Of a DNA stretch of 64,000 nucleotides, positions 17,570-25,364 are shown one piece after another; position 1 is the stretch's first letter; each line of letters opens with the position of its first letter. Origin of the DNA: Desulfovibrio sp. (lineage in GTDB: Bacteria; Desulfobacterota; Desulfovibrionia; Desulfovibrionales; Desulfovibrionaceae); NCBI GenBank assembly GCA_022839785.1, contig JALHJW010000010.1:1-64000 (forward strand), given 5' to 3'. Position numbers and translations under genes: made by a program. The notes beneath the pieces were generated by a model, which was given only the letters and a program-made list of their open reading frames with translations, was not told the origin of the DNA and searched no databases.

Positions 17570-17604
17570 TTTCCCTGTTTTGTCTGCGGCTAATTCTCTT
17601 CTCT

Positions 17605-18162
17605 TTACTCCAGCCCAGCCGCCTTCAAGTCCGGTTTGGCGTAGAGTTCGCCGCCCACGGAGTCGTTGATGACCAGGAGGGGGAAGTCCTTCACGGTCAG
17701 TTCGCGGATGGCTTCGGGGCCGAGGTCTTCGAAGGCGATGACCTTGGCGTGGGTGATGCGCTGCGAGAGCAGGGCGCCCGCGCCGCCGGTGGCGCCGAAA
17801 TAGACGCCGGTGTGGTCCTGCATGGCCTTGGTCACGGCTTCGCCGCGCTTGCCCTTGCCCACCGAGGCCTTCATGCCCAGGGCGTGCAGGCGGGGGGCGT
17901 AGGTGTCCATGCGGTAGCTGGTGGTGGGGCCCGCGGAGCCGATGGGCCGCCCGGTGGGGGCCGGGCTGGGGCCCACGTAGTAGATCACCGAGCCCTTGAG
18001 CTCGAAGGGCAGCTTCTCGCCCTTGTCCAGAAGCTCCATGAGCTTCTTGTGGGCCGCGTCGCGCGCCGTGTAGATGGTGCCGGTGAGCTTGACCACGTCG
18101 CCCGCGCGCAGCTTGGCCACGTCGGCGTCCTGAAGCGGGGTGGTGAGGGTGTACTCGGCCAT
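17605..18162 (-). CDS. Fumarate hydratase class I, beta (C-terminal) subunit
   Basis: 185 residues. With the alpha subunit it interconverts fumarate and malate at an iron-sulfur centre. Conserved stretches GPSPAPTGRPIGSAGPTTS and GKGKRG are the substrate-binding part of the Fumerase_C family. The ATG at 18162 shares one base with the alpha stop (TAATG), so an in-frame start 36 bases upstream is rejected. Last gene of the frdCAB-fumarase operon. Tartrate dehydratase subunits are related, but the neighbouring fumarate reductase argues for fumarase. Confidence 0.93.
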   Translation of the reverse strand: MAEYTLTTPLQDADVAKLRAGDVVKLTGTIYTARDAAHKKLMELLDKGEKLPFELKGSVIYYVGPSPAPTGRPIGSAGPTTSYRMDTYAPRLHALGMKASVGKGKRGEAVTKAMQDHTGVYFGATGGAGALLSQRITHAKVIAFEDLGPEAIRELTVKDFPLLVINDSVGGELYAKPDLKAAGLE

Positions 18163-19004
18163 TACAGCTCCACCTCCTCGTGCCGCGCGGAGTGGCACTG
18201 GATGTTCACGGCCAGCGGCAGGCTGGCGATGTGGCAGGGGTGCATGGCGATCTTCACGGCCAGCGAGGTCGTGGAGCCGCCCAGGCCCATGGGGCCGATG
18301 CCCAGCTTGTTGATGGCCTCGATGAGCTCCTTCTCCATCTCGGCGAGCTTGGGATCGGGGTTCACGTCGTCCAGTTTGCGGGCCAGAGCCTTCTTGGCGA
18401 TGATCGCGGAGAGCTCAAAGTCGCCGCCGATGCCGACGCCGACCACGGTGGGCGGGCAGGGGTTCGGCCCCGCCTCGGCCACGCGCTGCACCACGAACTT
18501 CTTGATGCCCTCCCAGCCCTGGGCCGGGGAGAGCATGGTCACGCGGGACATGTTCTCCGAACCGCCGCCCTTGGCCATGAAGAGGATCTTCAGCTTGTCG
18601 CCGGGCACGATGTCGAAGTGGATGATGGCGGGGGTGTTGTCCCCGGTGTTCTTGCGGGTCAGGGGATCGCACACGGACTTGCGCAGGAAGCCGTCCTGGT
18701 AGCCCTTGCGCACGCCGTCGTTGATGGCCTCGCGCAGGGTCTTGCCGCCGGTGACGCGCACGTCCTCGCCCACATCCACGTAGAGGATGGCGAGGCCGGT
18801 GTCCTGGCAGAGCGGCAGGGCCGTCTCGGCCGCGAGTTCGTAGTTTTCTTTGAGCTGGGCGAAGATCTCCTTGGCCGCGGCCGAGGTCTCGGCAGCGGCG
18901 CAGTCGGCGAACTTCTTCTTCACGTCCTCTGGCAGATAGCGGTTGGCGTCCATGCAGAGCTTGGCCACCGCGTCGATTATCGTCTGTGCGGGTATTTCGC
19001 GCAT
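18162..19004 (-). CDS. Fumarate hydratase class I, alpha (N-terminal) subunit
   Basis: 280 residues, the typical length of the Fumerase family N-terminal subunit. It holds the oxygen-sensitive [4Fe-4S] cluster; candidate ligands are the cysteines in PLCQDTG, NPCPPTVVG and the third near KIAMHPCHIAS. The LGIGPMGLGGSTTSLAVKI stretch is characteristic. It lies ten bases after the fumarate reductase iron-sulfur gene and overlaps the beta subunit by one base. Malate made here can leave through the reductive branch as fumarate for the reductase next door. Confidence 0.93.
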   Translation of the reverse strand: MREIPAQTIIDAVAKLCMDANRYLPEDVKKKFADCAAAETSAAAKEIFAQLKENYELAAETALPLCQDTGLAILYVDVGEDVRVTGGKTLREAINDGVRKGYQDGFLRKSVCDPLTRKNTGDNTPAIIHFDIVPGDKLKILFMAKGGGSENMSRVTMLSPAQGWEGIKKFVVQRVAEAGPNPCPPTVVGVGIGGDFELSAIIAKKALARKLDDVNPDPKLAEMEKELIEAINKLGIGPMGLGGSTTSLAVKIAMHPCHIASLPLAVNIQCHSARHEEVEL

Positions 19005-19014
19005 CGCTGTCTCC

Positions 19015-19752
19015 CTACTTCCTGAAGAGCTGCTTCAGGGCCGTGATGCCCATCTTGCGGCGCAGGAAGCCCAGCTGGTTCTGCAGGGGAAGCTGCTTGG
19101 GGCAGACGTCCTCGCAGGCCAGCAGGCCCATGCAGCCGAAGATGCCCTCGTCCGTGCCGATGACCTCGAAGTACTCCTTGTCCGTGCGCTCGTCGCGCGG
19201 GTCCACCACGAAACGGGCCACGCGGTTCAGCGCGGCCGCTCCCATGAAGTCGTCGCGCATGCGCGCCGTGCCGCAGGCCGCCACGCAGCAGCCGCACTCC
19301 ACGCAGCGCTCGAGCTCGTAGATCTGCTCGGCAACGGCGTTGTCCATGCGCTCTTCAAGCTGGGTGGGGTCGAAGACCTTCGTGGTGTGCACCCAGGACT
19401 CGGTCTTCTGGTACATGGCGCGGAACCACGCGCCCGTGTCCACCGAGAGGTCGCCGATGAGCTTGTACACCGGCAGGGGCAGCAGGGTGATGTCGGGGTC
19501 CATGTCCGCGGTCTTGGTCTGGCAGGCCAGGCCGGGACGGCCGTTGATGACCATGGCGCACGCGCCGCAGATGCCCGCGCGGCAGCAGAAGTCGAAGATG
19601 AGGGAGGGATCCTGCTCCTCGCGCAGACGGTTCAGCGCGATGAACAGGGTCATGTTCACGGTCTCTTCAAGGACGAACTCCTGCATGCGGGGCGTGGAGT
19701 TCTCGTCCTGCGGATTGTAGCGGAATATGTTGAACTTCAGCAGTCGAGCCAT
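19015..19752 (-). CDS. frdB: Fumarate reductase/succinate dehydrogenase iron-sulfur subunit
   Basis: 245 residues. N-terminal [2Fe-2S] ferredoxin domain with CCRAGICGACAM near residue 57, and C-terminal bundle with CVECGCCVAACG (near 150) and CEDVCP (near 218) for the [4Fe-4S] and [3Fe-4S] clusters. It carries electrons between the membrane haem subunit and the flavoprotein. Twelve bases after frdA. Of the Wolinella-type quinol:fumarate reductase. Confidence 0.95.
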   Translation of the reverse strand: MARLLKFNIFRYNPQDENSTPRMQEFVLEETVNMTLFIALNRLREEQDPSLIFDFCCRAGICGACAMVINGRPGLACQTKTADMDPDITLLPLPVYKLIGDLSVDTGAWFRAMYQKTESWVHTTKVFDPTQLEERMDNAVAEQIYELERCVECGCCVAACGTARMRDDFMGAAALNRVARFVVDPRDERTDKEYFEVIGTDEGIFGCMGLLACEDVCPKQLPLQNQLGFLRRKMGITALKQLFRK

Positions 19753-19763
19753 TGCGCGCCTCC

Positions 19764-21605
19764 TTAGTCGTCCTTGCCGGGCAGTTTCTCAGCCGGGATG
19801 ATGGTGCCGCCGCCGTAGCCGCGGTCGCCGGGGGGAATCTCCCAGACGCGGCTCGGGTGCTCGTAGCTGAGGACCGGCATGTCCGCGCCCTCGGGCCACA
19901 CGGCCAGGGTGCGCTTGAGCCAGTCGCGGTCGTTGCGCTCGGGGTAGTCCTCGCGCGCGTGGGAGCCGCGCGATTCGGTGCGCGCCAGGGCGGCCACGGC
20001 GATGCACATGCCGAGCTTGACCTGGCCCTGGATCTTGAGCGCGGCGGCCAGCTCGTGGTTGGCGCCCAGGCCGTTCGACTTGAGGCCGACCTTCTGCGAA
20101 CGCGCGTAGATCTCCTGCAGCCGCTTCACGCAGGCTTCGAGATCGGGGCCGTTGCGGAAGACGAAGCAGCCGTCCATGAGCGCGTCCTGCAGGGCCTCGC
20201 GGACCCGGTACACGTTCTCGGAGCCGTTCGTGCCCTTGATGAAGGCGTCGATGCGCGCCTGCTGCTTCGTGACCGCGTCGCGCACCAGGGCGGTGCTGAA
20301 CGAGACCTCGAAGCCCTGCAGGAACTCGGCGACCTTCTTGCCGATGATGCCGCCCGCGACCACGGTCTCGGCCAGGGAGTTGCCGCCCAGGCGGTTGAAG
20401 CCGTGCATGTCCCAGCAGGCCGCCTCGCCGGCGGAGAAGAGGCCCTTCAGCCCGTAGGCCGCGCCGTCCTTGTCCGTGCGCACGCCCGCCATGGTGTAGT
20501 GCTGGGTGGGGCGCACCGGGATGAGCTGGGTTCGCGCGTCGATGCCCAGGAAGTGCTTGCAGATGTCGTCCACCTCGCGCAGCTTGGTGGAGATGTGCTT
20601 GTCGCCCAGGTGGCGGATGTCCAGGTAGAGGTGCTCGCCGTAGGGGGAGTGCACGCCCTTGCCCTGGCGCATGTGGTGGGTCATCCAGCGGGAGACCACG
20701 TCGCGCGAGGCCAGCTCGGCCTTGTCCGGCTCGTAGATGTGCATGAAGCGCTCCTTGTTGGCGTCAAGGAGCGTTCCGCCGTCGCCGCGGCAGCCTTCGG
20801 TGACCAGGATGTCCGTGGGCACGATGCCGGTGGGGTGGAACTGGATGGCCTCGGGGTTGCCCAGCACGGCCACGCCGGTGTCCATGGCGATGGCGTGTCC
20901 GCCGCCGTCGCAGATCACCGCGTTGGTGGTGGCCTTGTAGATGCGGCCAAAGCCGCCGGTGCAGATGGCCGTGGCCTTGGCCAGGTAGGTGTGCAGCTCG
21001 CCGGTGCGCAGGCAGCGCACCACCGCGCCGAAGCACTGCGAGCCGTCGTGGATCAGGGCGATGGCCTCGGTGCGGTCGCGCACGTCGATGCCCAGCTCGG
21101 CGCAGCGGTTGTCCATGGTGCACATGACCGCGTGGCCCGTGCCGTCCGAGGTGTAGCAGGTGCGCCACTTGGCCGTGCCGCCGAAGGAGCGGGCCGTGAT
21201 CAGGCCTTCCTTGTCGGCCTCCTCGACCTTCTCGAACTTCTCGCCGCCCTTGAAGTAGTGGGACTTGCCCGGCACCACGCGGTTCCAGGGCACGCCCCAG
21301 TGCGCCAAACGGCGCATCTCGATGGGCGCGGTGTCCGCGAAGAGGCGGGCGACCTCCTGGTCGCAGCCCCAGTCGGAGCCCTTCACGGTGTCGGCGAAAT
21401 GGACGTCCGGGCAGTCGCCCTTGCCCATGGCGCAGTTGCCGAGGGCCGCCTGCATGCCGCCCTGGGCGGCCGAGGAATGGGAGCGGCGGGCCGGGACGAT
21501 GGAGAGCACGATGACGGAGAATCCGGCCTCGGCGGCCTGCACGGCGATGCGCTCGCCCGAGAGTCCCGCGCCGATGACCAGAAGATCGGAGTAGAAGGTC
21601 TGCAT
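19764..21605 (-). CDS. frdA: Fumarate reductase/succinate dehydrogenase flavoprotein subunit
   Basis: 613 residues. N-terminal FAD fold LLVIGAGLSGERIAVQA, with the covalent FAD histidine region RRSHSSAAQGGMQAALGN near residue 42. Active-site stretches include FHPTGIVPTDILVTEGCRGD and HGFNRLGGNSLAE. Length is within the usual range. Together with frdB and frdC it couples menaquinol oxidation to fumarate reduction (or the reverse) at the inner membrane. No twin-arginine or Sec signal, so it faces the cytoplasm. Confidence 0.95.
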   Translation of the reverse strand: MQTFYSDLLVIGAGLSGERIAVQAAEAGFSVIVLSIVPARRSHSSAAQGGMQAALGNCAMGKGDCPDVHFADTVKGSDWGCDQEVARLFADTAPIEMRRLAHWGVPWNRVVPGKSHYFKGGEKFEKVEEADKEGLITARSFGGTAKWRTCYTSDGTGHAVMCTMDNRCAELGIDVRDRTEAIALIHDGSQCFGAVVRCLRTGELHTYLAKATAICTGGFGRIYKATTNAVICDGGGHAIAMDTGVAVLGNPEAIQFHPTGIVPTDILVTEGCRGDGGTLLDANKERFMHIYEPDKAELASRDVVSRWMTHHMRQGKGVHSPYGEHLYLDIRHLGDKHISTKLREVDDICKHFLGIDARTQLIPVRPTQHYTMAGVRTDKDGAAYGLKGLFSAGEAACWDMHGFNRLGGNSLAETVVAGGIIGKKVAEFLQGFEVSFSTALVRDAVTKQQARIDAFIKGTNGSENVYRVREALQDALMDGCFVFRNGPDLEACVKRLQEIYARSQKVGLKSNGLGANHELAAALKIQGQVKLGMCIAVAALARTESRGSHAREDYPERNDRDWLKRTLAVWPEGADMPVLSYEHPSRVWEIPPGDRGYGGGTIIPAEKLPGKDD

Positions 21606-21620
21606 GTTCTCGTCCCCCCC

Positions 21621-22271
21621 TTACACGGCCAGCGTCAGGAAACGCAGCAGGGTGATGAGGCCGATGGCCATGAAGACGATGAACAGGATGTTCTCCGCCT
21701 TCTTGGCCTTGGGCCGGTTGCCGGTCTGGATGAAGCCCCACTTCACGCCGATGCGGTAGAAGCCGATGGAGACGTGCAACTCGGCCAGCGGCAGCAGGAC
21801 GAGGTAGAAGAAGAACCAGAAGCCGCCCTGCACGCGGGCCGCGGACTTGGCAGCGGTGATGGGCAGGTCGGTGAGCACCACCCAGAGGTGGATTGCGCCC
21901 ATGATCAGGATGATCATGGCCGACGCGGCCTGCACGATCCACAGCCAGGTGTCGCGGTGGCGGAGCATCTTGGCGTGCTCCCAGATGGTCTTCTGCTGCT
22001 CGAACCGGAAGGGTATCTTTCGCGCCGCCAGCACGAAATGCACCAGGAACGTGAGGAAAATGAGCGGCCCGCCCACCTGGGCCATGTAGGTGGCCTCGAA
22101 GAAATGGGCCAGCGCGTTCATCACGCCCGCCCCGAGGATCACCGATGAAACGAGAATCATGTGCGACCACATGAACAGGATGAGCGCCGCCCCGGTCAGC
22201 ATCTGCAGCCAATCCAGATAGGCGTCCCTGCGCGATGGCCTCACGACGTGCATGGTAGCTTCAACCGACAT
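21621..22271 (-). CDS. frdC: Fumarate reductase diheme cytochrome b subunit
   Basis: 216 residues, five hydrophobic helices. Candidate haem-ligand histidines lie in FMWSHMILVSSV, FLVHFVLAARK, GAIHLWVVL and LAELHVSIGFYRIG, the pattern of the Wolinella/Desulfovibrio single-anchor type. It takes electrons from menaquinol. The ATG at 22271 is preceded by GGAGG; a start 42 bases upstream lacks a ribosome site. First gene of a five-gene operon frdC-frdA-frdB-fumarase alpha-fumarase beta. Confidence 0.92.
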   Translation of the reverse strand: MSVEATMHVVRPSRRDAYLDWLQMLTGAALILFMWSHMILVSSVILGAGVMNALAHFFEATYMAQVGGPLIFLTFLVHFVLAARKIPFRFEQQKTIWEHAKMLRHRDTWLWIVQAASAMIILIMGAIHLWVVLTDLPITAAKSAARVQGGFWFFFYLVLLPLAELHVSIGFYRIGVKWGFIQTGNRPKAKKAENILFIVFMAIGLITLLRFLTLAV

Positions 22272-22349
22272 GCCTGCCTCCAGCGAGGGTTTGAAAGGAA
22301 GGAAACGACGCAAAAAAGGCCTTGCGGCCCGGCTCTCCGAGCAGGTCTT

Positions 22350-22369
22350 TTGGTTGAATGACTAACCAA
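22350..22369. promoter_or_regulatory. Inverted repeat upstream of frdC, possible operator
   Basis: TTGGTT (22350-22355) and AACCAA (22364-22369) flank an 8-base spacer, and AACCAA is repeated as ACCAAA next to it. It lies about 80 bases before the frdC start and downstream of a candidate promoter, a position that suits repression. The binding protein is unknown. Confidence 0.35.
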
Positions 22370-22395
22370 CCAAATCTCCCTGGCTAAGATTATTG

Positions 22396-22424
22396 ATCTT
22401 GAATTTTTGACGTCGATTTGTCAA
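22396..22424 (-). promoter_or_regulatory. Candidate promoter of the frd-fumarase operon
   Basis: Perfect TTGACA on the minus strand (22419-22424), 17-base spacer and a weak CAAGAT (22396-22401), in an AT-rich intergenic region between the divergent frdC and lipB. A small palindrome (AAGAT...ATCTT, 22386-22400) overlaps the -10 element. Confidence 0.35.
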
Positions 22425-22474
22425 ATGCCGAACGGTGTTCTGGTGCCCGTGAAGCGAGAACTGCCGGGGGATGC

Positions 22475-23113
22475 GTGAGAATCGTCGATTGCGGCCTGAT
22501 GGAGTACGAAGCGGCCGAGGCCATGCAGCGCGAACGATTGGCGGAGGTGTCGGCCGGGGGCGAGGACACGCTCTTTGTGCTGGAGCACCCGCCGGTCATC
22601 ACCATCGGCCGCCACGGCGGCGGCGAGCACCTGCTGGCCGCGCCGGGATTCCTGAAGTCGCGCGGCATCGCGCTCTGCCCCTCGGCGCGCGGCGGCAAGA
22701 TCACCTGCCATTTCCCCGGGCAGCTCGTGGCCTACCCGGTGTTCCGCATCGCTGGGCGGCCCGGGGGGCTCAAAGGCTTTTTCGCGGACATCGAGGAGGC
22801 GGTCATCGAGACGGCGGCGGCCTTCGGCGTGGCGGCCGAGCGGCGGGCGGGCTTTCCCGGCGTGTGGACCGCGCGCGGCAAGCTCTGCTCCATCGGCGTG
22901 GCGGTCAAGCGCTGGGTCACCTGGCACGGCCTGGCGCTCAACGTGGGGCCGGACGTCTCCCTGTTTGACCTGATCACCCTGTGCGGGATAGAAGGCGCGC
23001 GTCCGACCTCGCTGGCGCTGGAGCTGGGAGGCGATGCCCCGCCCATGAGCGGGGTGAAGGAAGTTTTGGCCCATGCCGTCCAAACCCGCTTTGCGCATCC
23101 CCCCCTGGCTTAG
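22475..23113 (+). CDS. lipB: Octanoyl-ACP:protein octanoyltransferase
   Basis: 212 residues from the GTG at 22475, matching the 213 of E. coli LipB; an upstream TTG start would add 19 unmatched residues. It moves octanoyl groups from ACP to lipoate-dependent proteins. GGKITCHFPGQLVAYPV, the catalytic-lysine region KLCSIGVAVKRWVTWHGLALNV and the cysteine ITLCGIEG are all present. Its 3' end overlaps lipA by 41 bases in another frame, so the two are co-translated in the lipoate pathway. Confidence 0.93.
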   Translation: MRIVDCGLMEYEAAEAMQRERLAEVSAGGEDTLFVLEHPPVITIGRHGGGEHLLAAPGFLKSRGIALCPSARGGKITCHFPGQLVAYPVFRIAGRPGGLKGFFADIEEAVIETAAAFGVAAERRAGFPGVWTARGKLCSIGVAVKRWVTWHGLALNVGPDVSLFDLITLCGIEGARPTSLALELGGDAPPMSGVKEVLAHAVQTRFAHPPLA

Positions 23114-23954
23114 GATCAAGCTGCCCTCGGGCGGCCGCTGCGGCGGCACGGCCAGGCTGCTGGCGGATTTGCGCCTGAACACGGTCTGCCAGTCCGCGCG
23201 CTGCCCCAACACGTTCGAGTGCTTCGGGGCGTCCGTGGCCACCTTCCTGATCATGGGCCGCACCTGCACGCGTAACTGCGCCTTCTGCAACATCGCGGGC
23301 GGGAGTCCCGAGCCGCTCGAACCCGACGAGCCCGAACGCGTCAGCGAGGCCGTGCGCCGCCTGGGCCTCAGGCACGTGGTGATCACCTCGGTGACGCGCG
23401 ACGACCTGCCGGACGGCGGGGCCGGGCACTTCGCGGCGGTGCTGCGGGCCTTGCGCCGGGAGCACCCCGGCCTGACCACCGAGGTGCTGACCCCGGACTT
23501 TCAGGGGGACGAGGCCGCACTGGCCGTGGTCCTGGCGGAAAAGCCGGAGGTCTTCAACCACAACCTCGAAACCGCGCCGCGCCTCTACGACGCCATCCGG
23601 CCCCAGGCCGACTACGCCCAGAGCCTGGCCGTGTTGCGGGCGGCCAAACGGCTCGCGCCCGGCGTGCGCGTGAAGTCCGGAATCATGGTGGGACTTGGCG
23701 AGAGCGACGACGAGGTGCGCGCGGTCATCCGCGACCTGCACGCGGCGGGCTGCGACATCGTCACCGTGGGCCAGTACATGCGCCCCTCCCTGGCCCATCC
23801 CGAGGTGGAGCGCTACGTGCATCCGGACGTCTTCGAGGAGTACACCGCCTTCGGCCGCGCGCTCGGCGTCCCCCACATGCTCTGCGCGCCCCTGGTGCGC
23901 AGCAGCTACAACGCCGCCCTGTTCGCCCCGCCCGCCGGATCGCCCGGCGTCTGA
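23073..23954 (+). CDS. lipA: Lipoyl synthase (radical SAM)
   Basis: 293 residues, typical. It inserts two sulfurs into octanoyl groups. The auxiliary cluster cysteines are in TVCQSARCPNTFECF and the radical SAM motif is CTRNCAFC. Other family stretches are VITSVTRDDLPDGGAGHF, NHNLETAPRLY and KSGIMVGLGE. Start lies inside lipB (41-base overlap). Convergent with the diguanylate cyclase gene, only four bases from its stop, with no hairpin between them. Confidence 0.95.
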   Translation: MPSKPALRIPPWLRIKLPSGGRCGGTARLLADLRLNTVCQSARCPNTFECFGASVATFLIMGRTCTRNCAFCNIAGGSPEPLEPDEPERVSEAVRRLGLRHVVITSVTRDDLPDGGAGHFAAVLRALRREHPGLTTEVLTPDFQGDEAALAVVLAEKPEVFNHNLETAPRLYDAIRPQADYAQSLAVLRAAKRLAPGVRVKSGIMVGLGESDDEVRAVIRDLHAAGCDIVTVGQYMRPSLAHPEVERYVHPDVFEEYTAFGRALGVPHMLCAPLVRSSYNAALFAPPAGSPGV

Positions 23955-23958
23955 GCCG

Positions 23959-25128
23959 TCAGGCGTCCTGCTCCACGCGGTTCCTGCCCTGTTCCTTGGC
24001 CCGGTAGAGCGCCCCGTCGGCGCGGGCCGCGAGGCGTTCGGGCGTCTCGTCGGGGCGCAGTTCCGCCGCGCCGAAGCTGGCCGTGACCGGTTGCGGGCAG
24101 GCGAACGGCGCGTCGGCGAAGGCGCAGCGGACCTTTTCGGCCACGCCCGCGGCCGCCGTAAGGCCGGTGTGGGGCAGGACCAGACAGAACTCCTCGCCGC
24201 CCCAGCGGGCCAGGGTGTCCGTGGCGCGCACCTGCCGCGCCGCCCTGGCCGCGGACTCCCGCAGCACCGCGTCGCCGGTCTGGTGGCCGCAGGTGTCGTT
24301 GACCTTCTTGAAGTGATCCAGATCGAAGATGACCAGGGACAGGGCGTGGCCGTGGCGGTGGGCCAGGGCGACCTCGTGCGCCAGCATCTCGTTCAGTTTG
24401 CGGCGGTTGAAGAGGCCGGTCAGCTCGTCGCGCACGGCCAGCGCCTCCAGGCGGGCGTTGAGTCCGAGGATGCCCGCGCGCATGGGCCTGAAGACCACGG
24501 CCCAGAGCAGGGTCAGGAGCGCGACGGTGGCGGCCGCGGCCGCGATCTGCACGGCAAGGAGGCGGCGGTTGCCGCCCTCGGTTTCGGCCTGGAAGAGGGT
24601 GGTGGCGTCCTCGTAGGCGACCATCAGCGGCCCGAAGGCCTCGGTCAGGAGGAACTGCTTCTCGGGGGCCGCCAACCGGATTTCCAGCGGCGCGCCGCGC
24701 GAGTTCTGGGCCAGCAGCAGGGCGGTGTCGAGAAAGACCCGGGCGCGGGCCTCCAGCCGGGCCGGAGGGGCGAGGAAGAGGGCCGGGAGGGCGGGGGAGA
24801 CCGGCCGCGCCGGGTCGGTCACGGCGGCCAGGAGCATGGCCTGCGCCACGTCCATCTCGCGGTGCGCCGCGAACAGGGCGCGTCGCCAGAAGCCCGCCTG
24901 CTCCTCGTCGTGCGCCTCGGTCAGGCCGTCGGCCGCGGCGGCGATGCGCTGCACGAGCAGCCGCTGGCGGCCGCAGAGGTTGATCATCTCGGCCCCGCCG
25001 GTGTGCGTGCGGTAGCTTTGCCAGCCGAGCCAGAGGGAGCCTGCGGCCAGCGCGGCGAGGCAGACGAGCGCCAGCAGCATGCGGCGCTGCATGTAGTCCT
25101 TGAGGGTTTCGGGCGTCGGTCCGGGCAC
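23959..25128 (-). CDS. Membrane diguanylate cyclase with PilJ/NarX-type sensor
   Basis: 389 residues. Membrane helix at about 17-36, a periplasmic part with GRQRLLVQRIAAAADG (the PilJ/NarX N-terminal motif) and a second helix near 190-215. A GGDEF domain follows from about 225: RDELTGLFNRRKLNEML, DLDHFKKVNDTCGHQTGD and the active GGEEF. An allosteric I-site RATD lies five residues before GGEEF, so product inhibition is expected. Makes c-di-GMP from GTP. Alone on the minus strand; likely input unknown. Confidence 0.92.
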   Translation of the reverse strand: MPGPTPETLKDYMQRRMLLALVCLAALAAGSLWLGWQSYRTHTGGAEMINLCGRQRLLVQRIAAAADGLTEAHDEEQAGFWRRALFAAHREMDVAQAMLLAAVTDPARPVSPALPALFLAPPARLEARARVFLDTALLLAQNSRGAPLEIRLAAPEKQFLLTEAFGPLMVAYEDATTLFQAETEGGNRRLLAVQIAAAAATVALLTLLWAVVFRPMRAGILGLNARLEALAVRDELTGLFNRRKLNEMLAHEVALAHRHGHALSLVIFDLDHFKKVNDTCGHQTGDAVLRESAARAARQVRATDTLARWGGEEFCLVLPHTGLTAAAGVAEKVRCAFADAPFACPQPVTASFGAAELRPDETPERLAARADGALYRAKEQGRNRVEQDA

Positions 25129-25266
25129 GGGCGTCTCGCGGCGTGTCTGGGTGCGGGGAGGCCGAGCGCATGGTACACGCGGACACGGAAATTGTCATGG
25201 GGCGGGGCCGCATCCCCCCTGCGGCCGCGCCGGGTCGTGGCGCCCGATTGAAAACAGGGGTACGGA

Positions 25267-25329
25267 GAAACCCCGCCGAAGCGGGGTTTCCAAAGTGAGG
25301 GGCGATGCGTCGGCCCCCTTGGCCGACGC
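25267..25329 (-). terminator. Tandem hairpins after the 1220-residue gene
   Basis: Two stems lie downstream of the stop at 25365 on the minus strand: GCGTCGGCC / GGCCGACGC (25307-25329) and GAAACCCCGC / GCGGGGTTTC (25267-25290). The second ends in GGGGTTTC, a weak U-rich end. Probably terminates the long gene. Confidence 0.55.
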
Positions 25330-25364
25330 GGCCTTGGGTTCGTCCGGCGGTCGGCGGGAATCGA

